Position numbers and translations under genes: made by a program
Shown here: piece after piece, positions 1-6,562 of the stretch
How the letters are laid out: each line of letters begins with the position of its first letter
How positions within the stretch are numbered: position 1 is the first letter of the stretch
The notes under the pieces: generated by a model
Databases searched by the model: none
What the model saw: only the letters and a program-made list of their open reading frames with translations
What the model was told of the DNA's origin: nothing
Assembly (NCBI GenBank): GCA_023132545.1
Contig: JAGLYB010000001.1
Span: 1-16,819 of the forward strand
Origin: Candidatus Bipolaricaulota bacterium
GTDB lineage: Bacteria > Bipolaricaulota > Bipolaricaulia > UBA7950 > UBA9294
Direction: 5' to 3'
Length of the DNA: 16,819 nucleotides

Positions 1-870
1 AAGGACGTTACAGGTGAAGCCCTCACGACGTTGGTTCTCAACAAACTGAAGGGCACGTTCACCAGCTGCGCGGTCAAGGCTCCTGGATTCGGGGATCGCC
101 GCAAGGCCATGCTTGAAGACATCGCAGTTCTTACCGGCGCAACCGTGATCGCTGAGGACGCGGGCATGCAGATCAAAGATGCCACCCTCGACATGCTCGG
201 TACTGCCGAAACGATCAAGATTGACAACAGCAACACCACGATCATTGGCGGCAAGGGCAAGCCCGAAGCCATTCACGGTCGCGTGGAGCAGATCGAAGCT
301 CAGATCGAAACCACCGATTCTGACTATGATCGTGAGAAGCTCGAAGAGCGCAAGGCCAAGCTGGCCGGCGGTGTCGCGGTCATCAAAGTTGGCGCTCCTA
401 CGGAAACTGAACTCTCCGAGAAGAAGCATCGCATGGAAGACGCACTGGAAGCAACCAAAGCCGCTGTCGACGAAGGCATCCTTCCCGGAGGTGGTGTTGC
501 ACTTCTGAATGCCGCTAAGGGCATTAAGGCCCTCAAGCTCGAAGGCGATGAAGCTGTCGGTCTCGCCATTCTCACCAGCTCTCTGGAAGGCCCGCTTCGC
601 CAGCTATCGTTGAACGCCGGCTTCGAAGGCGCCATCGTGGTGGGCAAAGTGCGCGAACAGAAGCCGGGCATCGGATTCGACGTCATTTCCGAAGAGTATG
701 TGGACATGTTTGATGCCGGAATCATCGACCCGACCAAGGTCACCCGTGCGGCACTTCTGAACGCCGTGTCCATTGCCGGTATGTTGCTGACTACAGGCGC
801 ACTCGTCGCCGAAATTAAGGAAGACGACGCTCCTGCCATGCCTCAGATGCCGGGGGGCATGCCATACTAA
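1..870 (+). CDS. groL: Chaperonin GroEL, C-terminal part (5' end outside window)
   Basis: This is the C-terminal 289 residues of the 60-kDa chaperonin, which forms the tetradecameric ring that folds cytosolic proteins in ATP-driven cycles with GroES. The frame is open from base 1, so the gene enters from the left edge at roughly residue 250 of the E. coli protein. The match is unmistakable: AVKAPGFGDRRKAML of the apical domain, SDYDREKLEERKAKLAGGVA, and the equatorial MEDALEATKAAVDEG segment. The aspartate at bases 439-441 corresponds to the ATP-hydrolysing Asp398 of E. coli. PGGGVAL and DPTKVTRAAL follow. The C-terminal tail is short, ending PQMPGGMPY with a single GGM unit instead of the long GGM repeat of enteric GroEL. 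A strong intrinsic terminator lies 28 nt after the stop. groES is presumably upstream but is not visible. Confidence 0.97.
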   Translation, partial: KDVTGEALTTLVLNKLKGTFTSCAVKAPGFGDRRKAMLEDIAVLTGATVIAEDAGMQIKDATLDMLGTAETIKIDNSNTTIIGGKGKPEAIHGRVEQIEAQIETTDSDYDREKLEERKAKLAGGVAVIKVGAPTETELSEKKHRMEDALEATKAAVDEGILPGGGVALLNAAKGIKALKLEGDEAVGLAILTSSLEGPLRQLSLNAGFEGAIVVGKVREQKPGIGFDVISEEYVDMFDAGIIDPTKVTRAALLNAVSIAGMLLTTGALVAEIKEDDAPAMPQMPGGMPY

Positions 871-898
871 ACGAGTAATCAGACAAAGACTTTTCCTT

Positions 899-941
899 CC
901 CCTCCTGCTTGACTATTATCAAGCAGGAGGGGTTTTCTTTT
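899..941 (+). terminator. Intrinsic terminator of groEL
   Basis: A perfect 14-bp stem (899-912 pairing with 919-932) with a 6-nt loop (913-918) is followed directly by a T-rich tract (933-941, TTTTCTTTT). This is a textbook rho-independent terminator, 28 nt after the groEL stop. Its 3' arm contains AGGAGG (925-930), the only Shine-Dalgarno-like sequence before the next gene, so termination and translation signals overlap. Confidence 0.93.
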
Positions 942-944
942 GGC

Positions 945-1814
945 ATGAGCAGACAATTGGGATTGGCCCTTGGTGGTGGAGGCGCGCGCGGATTGGCCCA
1001 TTTGGGCGTTCTGATCGGTTTAGAGGAAGCAGGCATTCCCATTTCGTTGATCGCAGGCACGAGCATGGGTGCAGTCATGGGTGCAGCCAAGTCAGTTGGC
1101 GCCGACCTTCAGCTCATCGCCAAGGTCCTGGAATCCCTTGATCTCAACGACCTGCTACAAGTTTCCGATAGTACGGCACGAGAACTGCAGAAGATCATCG
1201 GGCGAAGCATGGTGGAATACGTGCGTGGATCAGCGTGGAAGGAAGAAAACTCTAGGCCTCATGACCTGGTGCGGCTCCGCGAGCTATTCCGCTTACTCAC
1301 TGCCGGCAAAAGCTTCGACGATACAGAGATCCCATTTGCCGCCGTGGCAGCGGATTTGGAGACTGGAGATCGCGTCGTTCTCCGAGAAGGCCTTCTTTGT
1401 GATGCCGTCGTTGCAAGCACATCGGTTCCCGGCGTGTTCTCACCGGTGGGCCATGAAGGTCAGTACCTCATGGATGGCGGCGTGGTGGACAAGCTGCCGG
1501 TGGACGTGGTCATCGACATGGGGGCCGAAGCCGTTGTCGCCGTGGACACCGGCGCTCCGTTGGATCGGGAGATCACGACTTGTTTGGACGCACTCCTGCA
1601 AGCGCAACGTGTGACATCGTATCAATTGACGAATCTTCAACTCGTCTGCGCCGCCGAGCGGCTGAACGCGAAACTGATTGTGATTCACCCCGACGTGGGA
1701 TGGATACGGATGTTCGCTTTCGAGCACACCCAAGATGCCATCCAGGCAGGCAAGGAGGCCGCCCATGCCCACCTGGATGCAATCGTAGAACTTGCCGGTC
1801 TCAGCGCGTCTTGA
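945..1814 (+). CDS. Patatin-like phospholipase (RssA/YlbK type)
   Basis: A 289-aa patatin-family serine hydrolase, expected to cleave acyl esters of phospholipids or lysophospholipids with a Ser-Asp dyad. The N-terminus has the glycine-rich oxyanion loop GGGGARG (residues 10-16). The nucleophile elbow GTSMG puts the catalytic serine at residue 40, and the DGG motif (LMDGGVVDKLP) puts the catalytic aspartate at residue 177. Size and compact layout match the single-domain bacterial RssA/YlbK group, and there is no signal peptide, so it is probably cytosolic or peripheral at the membrane. The frame stays open back to a TTG at 909, but that codon lies inside the groEL terminator. ATG 945 puts the family core six residues in, as expected. 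The ribosome binding site AGGAGG (925-930) is 14 nt away, longer than usual, and is buried in the terminator stem. The gene converges with the lamin-tail gene, leaving 16 nt between stops. Confidence 0.9.
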   Translation: MSRQLGLALGGGGARGLAHLGVLIGLEEAGIPISLIAGTSMGAVMGAAKSVGADLQLIAKVLESLDLNDLLQVSDSTARELQKIIGRSMVEYVRGSAWKEENSRPHDLVRLRELFRLLTAGKSFDDTEIPFAAVAADLETGDRVVLREGLLCDAVVASTSVPGVFSPVGHEGQYLMDGGVVDKLPVDVVIDMGAEAVVAVDTGAPLDREITTCLDALLQAQRVTSYQLTNLQLVCAAERLNAKLIVIHPDVGWIRMFAFEHTQDAIQAGKEAAHAHLDAIVELAGLSAS

Positions 1815-1830
1815 CCATAGTCCGCCGCTG

Positions 1831-2733
1831 CTAGAGGATCTCGAACACAGGGCTTACGGCCTCACCAAAGAAACCTTCCGGATCCGAGGCCCGTATTAGG
1901 ATTCGATACTCGCCTCCCGAAGAATGTGCTGTCGTGTCCCAAGAAAACGACCCCGTATTGGCGAGGTTCTCGATCAAGACAGTCCACTCATCTCCTTCAT
2001 TAGCTGAAATCAGGATGGCAATCGCAAGAGCGGAATCTACGCCGTTGGGATCGTTGGCGATCCAGGAGACCAATTCAATCCCGGATAGAATGCTTCCTTC
2101 TTCTGTCGGAAAGGTGAGCTCCACGACTGGCGCCCACTGGGCCAGAATTTCGGCGGAATTCGGCTGTCCGGGGGTTCCATTCATGGGATTCCCGTCGGCA
2201 TCCAATCCGTTCCGAACAATTCCGTTGTTGCTTGTCCATTCTCCGAGGCTGGTTCGTTCCATCGTGCAATAGGGAGGTTCGCCATCCACTGCACCTCCGC
2301 CGGGCCATCCAGTCTCCTCTAGTAATACGGAGTCAACGACAACGCCCTCAGAGTTTCGTAACTCGATCGGGATTCCGGAATTCGATAAGGTTCCTTTGTA
2401 TAGGATGTCGGCTGTAATATCGGAGATTGTGTCATCATTCGTACGTTCGAGAATCAAGAATGCTCCCGGCTCCAACACAGTTGTTCTGACTTCGAGTGTG
2501 TCTTCTCCAGATTCACCCAGCAGAATTAAAACGTCACCAAATGCGAGTTGCCAGCCAATCAGATCAAGGGCAACCTCTCCTAGATTCTGCAATTCGATCC
2601 ACTCGTCAGTGGAACTGGCGGCCGTACCGGCCCAAGCAACTTCCGAGATGATAAGGCCACTCCCAAAACACGCCAATCCTCCGAGCAGCAAACCCATGCA
2701 CACGCATGCAACCGTCCAAGTAACTTTCTTCAT
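1831..2733 (-). CDS. Secreted lamin-tail-domain (LTD) protein
   Basis: A 300-aa exported protein. The N-terminus (MKKVTWTVACVCMGLLLGG...) is a signal peptide. A cysteine follows at GGLAC, but the lipobox is poor, so lipoprotein status is uncertain. Residues about 26-165 form a lamin-tail domain, recognised from LIISEVAWAGTAASSTDEW and IELQNLGE near its start, then a GxxLxD-like strand, a long 'FLILERTNDD' strand and the NGTPGQPN ending typical of these domains. Residues about 207-300 look like an Ig/FN3-type beta sandwich (WTVLIENLANTGSFSWDT, YRILIRASDPEG). Bacterial LTD proteins are generally surface or secreted binding modules; no enzyme motif is visible. ATG at 2731-2733 is preceded on its strand by AAGGAGG with 7-nt spacing. 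A strong divergent promoter lies upstream. Its ligand cannot be inferred. Confidence 0.85.
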   Translation of the reverse strand: MKKVTWTVACVCMGLLLGGLACFGSGLIISEVAWAGTAASSTDEWIELQNLGEVALDLIGWQLAFGDVLILLGESGEDTLEVRTTVLEPGAFLILERTNDDTISDITADILYKGTLSNSGIPIELRNSEGVVVDSVLLEETGWPGGGAVDGEPPYCTMERTSLGEWTSNNGIVRNGLDADGNPMNGTPGQPNSAEILAQWAPVVELTFPTEEGSILSGIELVSWIANDPNGVDSALAIAILISANEGDEWTVLIENLANTGSFSWDTTAHSSGGEYRILIRASDPEGFFGEAVSPVFEIL

Positions 2734-2782
2734 AGTGGTTCCTCCTTCAGTTTTATCCCGTTGTTCTCCTTCTTGATCTTAC

Positions 2783-2810
2783 ATCATAGGTTAATTTCGG
2801 GTTTTGTCAA
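2783..2810 (-). promoter_or_regulatory. Sigma70-type promoter of the lamin-tail gene
   Basis: Read on the minus strand, a perfect TTGACA (2805-2810) is followed after 16 bp by TATGAT (2783-2788), 5 of 6 matches to the -10 consensus. The expected transcription start is near 2776, giving a leader of about 40 nt that holds the AAGGAGG site of the lamin-tail gene. Confidence 0.75.
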
Positions 2811-2815
2811 CCCGC

Positions 2816-2844
2816 TTGGTGTTCGTCGATTTCCCGCTTAGAAT
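2816..2844 (+). promoter_or_regulatory. Sigma70-type promoter of the bacillithiol operon
   Basis: TTGGTG (2816-2821) and TAGAAT (2839-2844, 5 of 6 to consensus) are separated by exactly 17 bp. The transcript would begin near 2851, about 24 nt before the TTG start of the first operon gene. The -35 box is weak (3 of 6). Its -35 lies 5 bp from that of the divergent promoter, so the two likely influence one another or share a regulator. Confidence 0.55.
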
Positions 2845-2874
2845 CACTGCGCTCGAACTCGAAAGGAGTCTTCG

Positions 2875-3513
2875 TTGATCAAGACCTTCCAAACCGGTGG
2901 AGACAGGAACCTCGGCTATCTCATCGCAGACGATGTCACAAGAAAGGCCGTCGTTATTGATCCATCCTATGATCCGATCGCCATCGCAACCTTCGCCTCT
3001 GACAACAACTACGAAGTGGTCTACGTCTTCAACACACACGACCACCATGACCACACCAATGGGAATGAAGCCTTCGAGGCGGCCACAGGTGTCCACCCCT
3101 TAAAACTCGGCGACCTTGATGCGAGAACCAGCCAGGCAGTTGCCGACGAAGCGCTGTTCCCTGTTGGCAATCTGGAAGTCAGGATCATCCATACGCCGGG
3201 ACATACGCCCGATTCCATCTGCCTGCTTATCGACGAAGCACTGTTCACCGGCGATACGCTGTTCGTCGGCAAGGTGGGAGGGACAGATCTGGAAGATGGA
3301 GCGAGAGCCCAGTATGCATCGCTTCACGAGAAGCTTCTGACCTTGCCCGGCGATACTCGCGTCTATCCAGGGCACGATGTCGGTGTCTCTCCGGAATCGA
3401 CCCTTCAGCGGGAGCGAGAAACGAATCCGTTTCTTCTCAGATCGGATATTGAATCGTTCATCGAGCTAAAGACGAATTGGGCTAAGTACAAGAAGGAGCA
3501 TGGAATCGAGTGA
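2875..3513 (+). CDS. Metallo-beta-lactamase-fold hydrolase, glyoxalase II/persulfide dioxygenase-like
   Basis: A 212-aa MBL-fold protein, first gene of the bacillithiol operon. Family metal ligands are all present: THDHHDH gives H55, H57, D59 and H60; TPGHT gives H110; FTGDTLFVG gives D127; YPGHD gives H167. Together with GNLEVRIIHTPGH and a short C-terminal helix, this fits the glyoxalase II branch, which includes thiol-ester hydrolases and the mononuclear-iron persulfide dioxygenases. The cytosol is expected, as no signal peptide is seen. In this context the substrate is plausibly a bacillithiol thioester (for example S-lactoyl-BSH) or bacillithiol persulfide; the sequence alone does not decide between them. 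Translation starts at TTG 2875, with GGAG at 2865-2868 (6-nt spacing). The stop overlaps the next gene by 4 nt (GTGA), indicating translational coupling. Confidence 0.88.
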   Translation: MIKTFQTGGDRNLGYLIADDVTRKAVVIDPSYDPIAIATFASDNNYEVVYVFNTHDHHDHTNGNEAFEAATGVHPLKLGDLDARTSQAVADEALFPVGNLEVRIIHTPGHTPDSICLLIDEALFTGDTLFVGKVGGTDLEDGARAQYASLHEKLLTLPGDTRVYPGHDVGVSPESTLQRERETNPFLLRSDIESFIELKTNWAKYKKEHGIE

Positions 3514-4262
3514 GCGCCTGGTATGAGGACACGTTCGGTCGCGATTATTTGTCCCTCTATCCACATCGCAATGACGAGGAGGCTCGCAGAGACGTCAGCC
3601 ATATTCTTCAGCTGATCGATCCACCTCGGAACGAGTCTCTACTCGACCTTTGCTGCGGCGCAGGCCGTCACCTTGCCGCCCTGCGTCACGCCGGGTTCAT
3701 GAACCTGACCGGACTCGATTTATCGGCAGATCTTCTTGCCGAAGCCCGGTCCCGCCTCGACGCCGAATCCATGAATGACATTCAGTTGCTCCAGGCTGAT
3801 ATGCGTGAGATCCCAGGGAATGAACTCTATCGCACGATCGTCTCCCTGTTCACCTCGTTTGGCTACTTCGAGGATGGCAACGAGGATGAGCGCGTGTTGC
3901 AGTCGGCATATCAAGCACTCTCTCGTAATGGCACCTTCTTGCTTGACACGCTCAATCGCGGCCACGTACTAGCGAATTTGATTCCTTCTGAAGAACGCGA
4001 ACTGGAAGGCAGGCGAATCAGCATTCACCGGAACATCACCGCCGATAGCCTTCGAGTGGAGAAGGAAACCCGTATCACGCAACCGGGATCTCCAGAAACG
4101 ACGTATCGGGAATCCGTCCGCATGTATAAGAAAGCGGAAATCGAGGACATGCTCACACGCATTGGCTTCATCGACATCCACTTCTATGGAAGTCTCGAAG
4201 GTCAGGTGTTTTCCAATACGAGTTCACGCATGGTGTTCGTCGCAGCCAAGGCAAGATCATGA
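3510..4262 (+). CDS. Class I SAM-dependent methyltransferase, candidate N-methyl-bacillithiol synthase
   Basis: A 250-aa Rossmann-fold methyltransferase. Motif I is LLDLCCGAGRH (about residues 44-54), which binds SAM; D70 in LTGLDLS is the ribose-binding acid at the end of beta 2; QADMREIP (D97) marks the adenine-binding loop; and SLFTSFGYFED follows at the motif IV position. The start is a GTG overlapping the hydrolase stop (GTGA), and the stop overlaps the bshC start (ATGA), so it is locked between operon partners. Family knowledge gives only 'small-molecule methyltransferase'. The position suggests the substrate is bacillithiol or a precursor: in Chlorobium a SAM methyltransferase (NmbA) makes N-methyl-bacillithiol. 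Whether this protein is orthologous to NmbA cannot be tested here, so no symbol is given. The alternative is an unrelated methyltransferase in the same operon. Confidence 0.85.
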   Translation: MSAWYEDTFGRDYLSLYPHRNDEEARRDVSHILQLIDPPRNESLLDLCCGAGRHLAALRHAGFMNLTGLDLSADLLAEARSRLDAESMNDIQLLQADMREIPGNELYRTIVSLFTSFGYFEDGNEDERVLQSAYQALSRNGTFLLDTLNRGHVLANLIPSEERELEGRRISIHRNITADSLRVEKETRITQPGSPETTYRESVRMYKKAEIEDMLTRIGFIDIHFYGSLEGQVFSNTSSRMVFVAAKARS

Positions 4263-5839
4263 CACAATTCATCGATCCGCGAATCCTGTATTCACAGTCG
4301 CCATTCTTTCTCGATTACATTGACGGCAAGAACTCGACCCCGGAGTTCTTTCAGCATTCCGCCACCTCAATTCATCGTCTGGCCGAGACACGACAGGCGA
4401 TTCCCAGCCAACAAACACGTTCAGAAGGCTGTGACGCCCTGCTGGAATACAACCAAGTGCTGAATGCATCCTCCAGAACAACGCGGAACATCGAGCATCT
4501 TCGAGATTCGAAGGCTTTGTGTGTGATTGGGGGGCAGCAAGCCGGATTCCTCGGCGGACCGTTGTTCGTCATCTACAAGATCGCGTCGATTATTCGAACC
4601 GCCGCTCGGTTGTCCGATCGTCTCGACGTCCCCGTATTGCCGGTTTTCTGGTTGGCCTCGGAGGACCATGATTTCGCAGAGATCAATCACACGCGATGGT
4701 TGGATGATTCGGGCGCATTGCGAACGATTTCTTTTGACTGGGAGGGGCATGGTCAGCCCATCGAACATCTGCCGATCACTGAGGCCGTGCGAGATGCATT
4801 CGTCGAGGTCCGTCAGAAGATCCCCTTCTCGAATGCAATCGATGCCGCCATCTTCTCTCCTACAGACGAAGACATCTATTGCACATGGCATGCCCGTATC
4901 TGGAGCCGTCTATTCGCCGACTATGGACTCATTCTGGTCGAGCCACGTGTCCTGCGTTCACTAGCCGAACCCTTCTTCAGACGAGCTTTGACCGAACGAC
5001 GTGAGATCCAAGCCGGCTTGGCGCTAAACGCCTCCCGATTGATGAAGCTGGGATACCCAGTTCCCCTCGATCCAAGTCGCTCAGGTGGATTGTTCGAAAT
5101 CGGTGAGGACGGCATCCGGCAACGGATCGATGATTCCTCGATCAAGATGGACCTCCAAAATTCCGTTCAGTTCTCCGCTGATGCTATCCTACGGCCGGTG
5201 CTGGCTGATTCCCTTCTTCCCACCCTCGCCAACATTCTCGGGCCCTCTGAACTCGCCTATCATGCCATGCTGCGCCCTCTGTATGAGCGATGGGACATTC
5301 CGCAGCCGTTGGCACTCCCGCGGCAAGGAGCAACTCTGATCCCCAAAGCGAGCTTCGACCTGCTCAACAGCATGGGAATCGAGATATCCGAGACCCTTCA
5401 TCCGGGGTTCAAACCCGCCGAGGTCGTCAAGCGATTGGCTTCAGAGGAGCTGAGCCTAGAATTCTCAGAAGCACGGGCTCGAATGGAGAAAGCGTTACTG
5501 CCACTCAAAGATCCCCTCATTCAGTTGGACCCAGGACTGGAAACACGCTGGCGACAGACAGTCGATCAAGCCAGACATCAAGTACAGCGGCTGGAAGACC
5601 GTGCGATTCGCGCAGACCTCGCCCGCCAAGGAATCTCCGTGAAGAACATTCAGAACCTCAAGCCGCTGCTATTCCCGATGGAAAAGCCACAAGAGAGGAT
5701 CCTGTCTGCGTTCTCGTTCATCGCGAAGTATGGTGTAGAATGGATTCACGAAATGATTGCCCATAGCGAACCGTTTCGGTTCGGTGGACGTGATTGGTTC
5801 GAACATCAACTCATTGTACTCGAGGAATCTCATGAATAG
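4259..5839 (+). CDS. bshC: Bacillithiol biosynthesis cysteine-adding enzyme BshC
   Basis: A 526-aa BshC, the enzyme thought to join cysteine to glucosaminyl-malate in the last step of bacillithiol synthesis. Signatures are the nucleotide-binding-like loop IGGQQAGFLGGPLFVIYK (residues 90-107) and PVFWLASEDHDFAEINH (128-144), both hallmarks of the family. A long charged helical region at about residues 455-500 is the BshC coiled coil, and the C-terminus has the usual AFSFIAKYGVEWI segment. Length is close to the B. subtilis protein (about 540 aa). It starts at ATG 4259, overlapping the methyltransferase stop as ATGA, and ends 8 nt inside bshB1. It is cytosolic. All three pathway enzymes sit together here, whereas in B. 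subtilis bshC is at a separate locus. Confidence 0.95.
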   Translation: MTQFIDPRILYSQSPFFLDYIDGKNSTPEFFQHSATSIHRLAETRQAIPSQQTRSEGCDALLEYNQVLNASSRTTRNIEHLRDSKALCVIGGQQAGFLGGPLFVIYKIASIIRTAARLSDRLDVPVLPVFWLASEDHDFAEINHTRWLDDSGALRTISFDWEGHGQPIEHLPITEAVRDAFVEVRQKIPFSNAIDAAIFSPTDEDIYCTWHARIWSRLFADYGLILVEPRVLRSLAEPFFRRALTERREIQAGLALNASRLMKLGYPVPLDPSRSGGLFEIGEDGIRQRIDDSSIKMDLQNSVQFSADAILRPVLADSLLPTLANILGPSELAYHAMLRPLYERWDIPQPLALPRQGATLIPKASFDLLNSMGIEISETLHPGFKPAEVVKRLASEELSLEFSEARARMEKALLPLKDPLIQLDPGLETRWRQTVDQARHQVQRLEDRAIRADLARQGISVKNIQNLKPLLFPMEKPQERILSAFSFIAKYGVEWIHEMIAHSEPFRFGGRDWFEHQLIVLEESHE

Positions 5840-6548
5840 AGCAGATATTATCGCGTTCGGGACACATCCTGACGACGCTGAGATAGGTTGCGGCGGCACG
5901 ATGATCAAGCTCGCGGATGCTGGACACAAGGTTGTGATCGTTGATCTGGTCCGCGGAGAAATGGGCACCCGCGGGAGCGCGGAGATCCGCGCTCAGGAAG
6001 CCGCTGCCAGCTCGAAGATCCTCGGGTTGCACGGGCGAGAAAACCTCGAACTGCAAGACGGCAACATCGACATCACCATGGAGACGAAACGCGAAGTGGT
6101 GGAAGCCATCCGGCGCTGGCGCCCCAAGGCAATCTTCTTGCCCTATTGGGAAGATCGGCATCCCGATCACTCCAATGCATCGCGACTGATCTACGAAGCG
6201 ACGTTTCTTTCGGGATTGCTCCGCTTTGACACGGGGCAAGAGGCGTATCGCCCAACCCAGCTCTTCTACTACATGGGCTGGTACGAGTTCACTCCTACCT
6301 TCGTAGTGGATATTACGGAACAGGCGGACCGCAAGCTGGAGGCCATCTATGCCTTCGGCACGCAGTTCCGGCCAGATACGGAACGAGGGCCACAGACACG
6401 GCTTATATCACCAACGACCGACTGGTTCCTTCGCAGCCGAATGGCCCAGCTTGGGTCTCGCATACATTGCAAATTCGGCGAAGGATTCCTCATCCGAGGC
6501 CACCTGGAAGTCGAGAACCCGTTGGACCTCATGTTCGAATCATTCTAG
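5832..6548 (+). CDS. bshB1: Bacillithiol biosynthesis deacetylase BshB1
   Basis: A 238-aa zinc-dependent LmbE/PIG-L-type deacetylase that removes the acetyl group from GlcNAc-malate to give GlcN-malate, the second step of bacillithiol synthesis. HPDDAEIGCGG places the zinc ligands at H12 and D15 and the general base at D14. DRHPDHSNAS places H110 and the third ligand H113. The ligand numbering is the same as in the well-studied Bacillus cereus homologue. The conserved RGEMGTRGSAEIR loop is also present. The start is ATG 5832, with GAGG six nt upstream inside bshC; the frame is open further upstream (to 5757), but that would add 25 residues not expected for the family. The gene overlaps bshC by 8 nt and is followed after 14 nt by bshA. 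It is cytosolic. Confidence 0.94.
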   Translation: MNRADIIAFGTHPDDAEIGCGGTMIKLADAGHKVVIVDLVRGEMGTRGSAEIRAQEAAASSKILGLHGRENLELQDGNIDITMETKREVVEAIRRWRPKAIFLPYWEDRHPDHSNASRLIYEATFLSGLLRFDTGQEAYRPTQLFYYMGWYEFTPTFVVDITEQADRKLEAIYAFGTQFRPDTERGPQTRLISPTTDWFLRSRMAQLGSRIHCKFGEGFLIRGHLEVENPLDLMFESF

Positions 6549-6562
6549 GCAAGGAGGCAATC

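Noticed and set aside
324..839. 171-codon open frame opposite groEL
   Set aside because: groEL coding in this stretch is certain, and the opposite frame has low-complexity Ser/Ala composition typical of a shadow.
909..944. TTG at 909 as the start of the phospholipase
   Set aside because: It lies in the 5' arm of the groEL terminator, has no ribosome binding site and adds 12 residues before the conserved glycine-rich motif; ATG 945 fits better.
5975..5994. Near-perfect 20-bp palindrome (9-bp arms GAGCGCGGA/TCCGCGCTC) inside bshB1
   Set aside because: It encodes the strongly conserved GSAEIRAQ loop of the deacetylase family, and the symmetry follows from GC-rich codons; no other sign of an operator or terminator.
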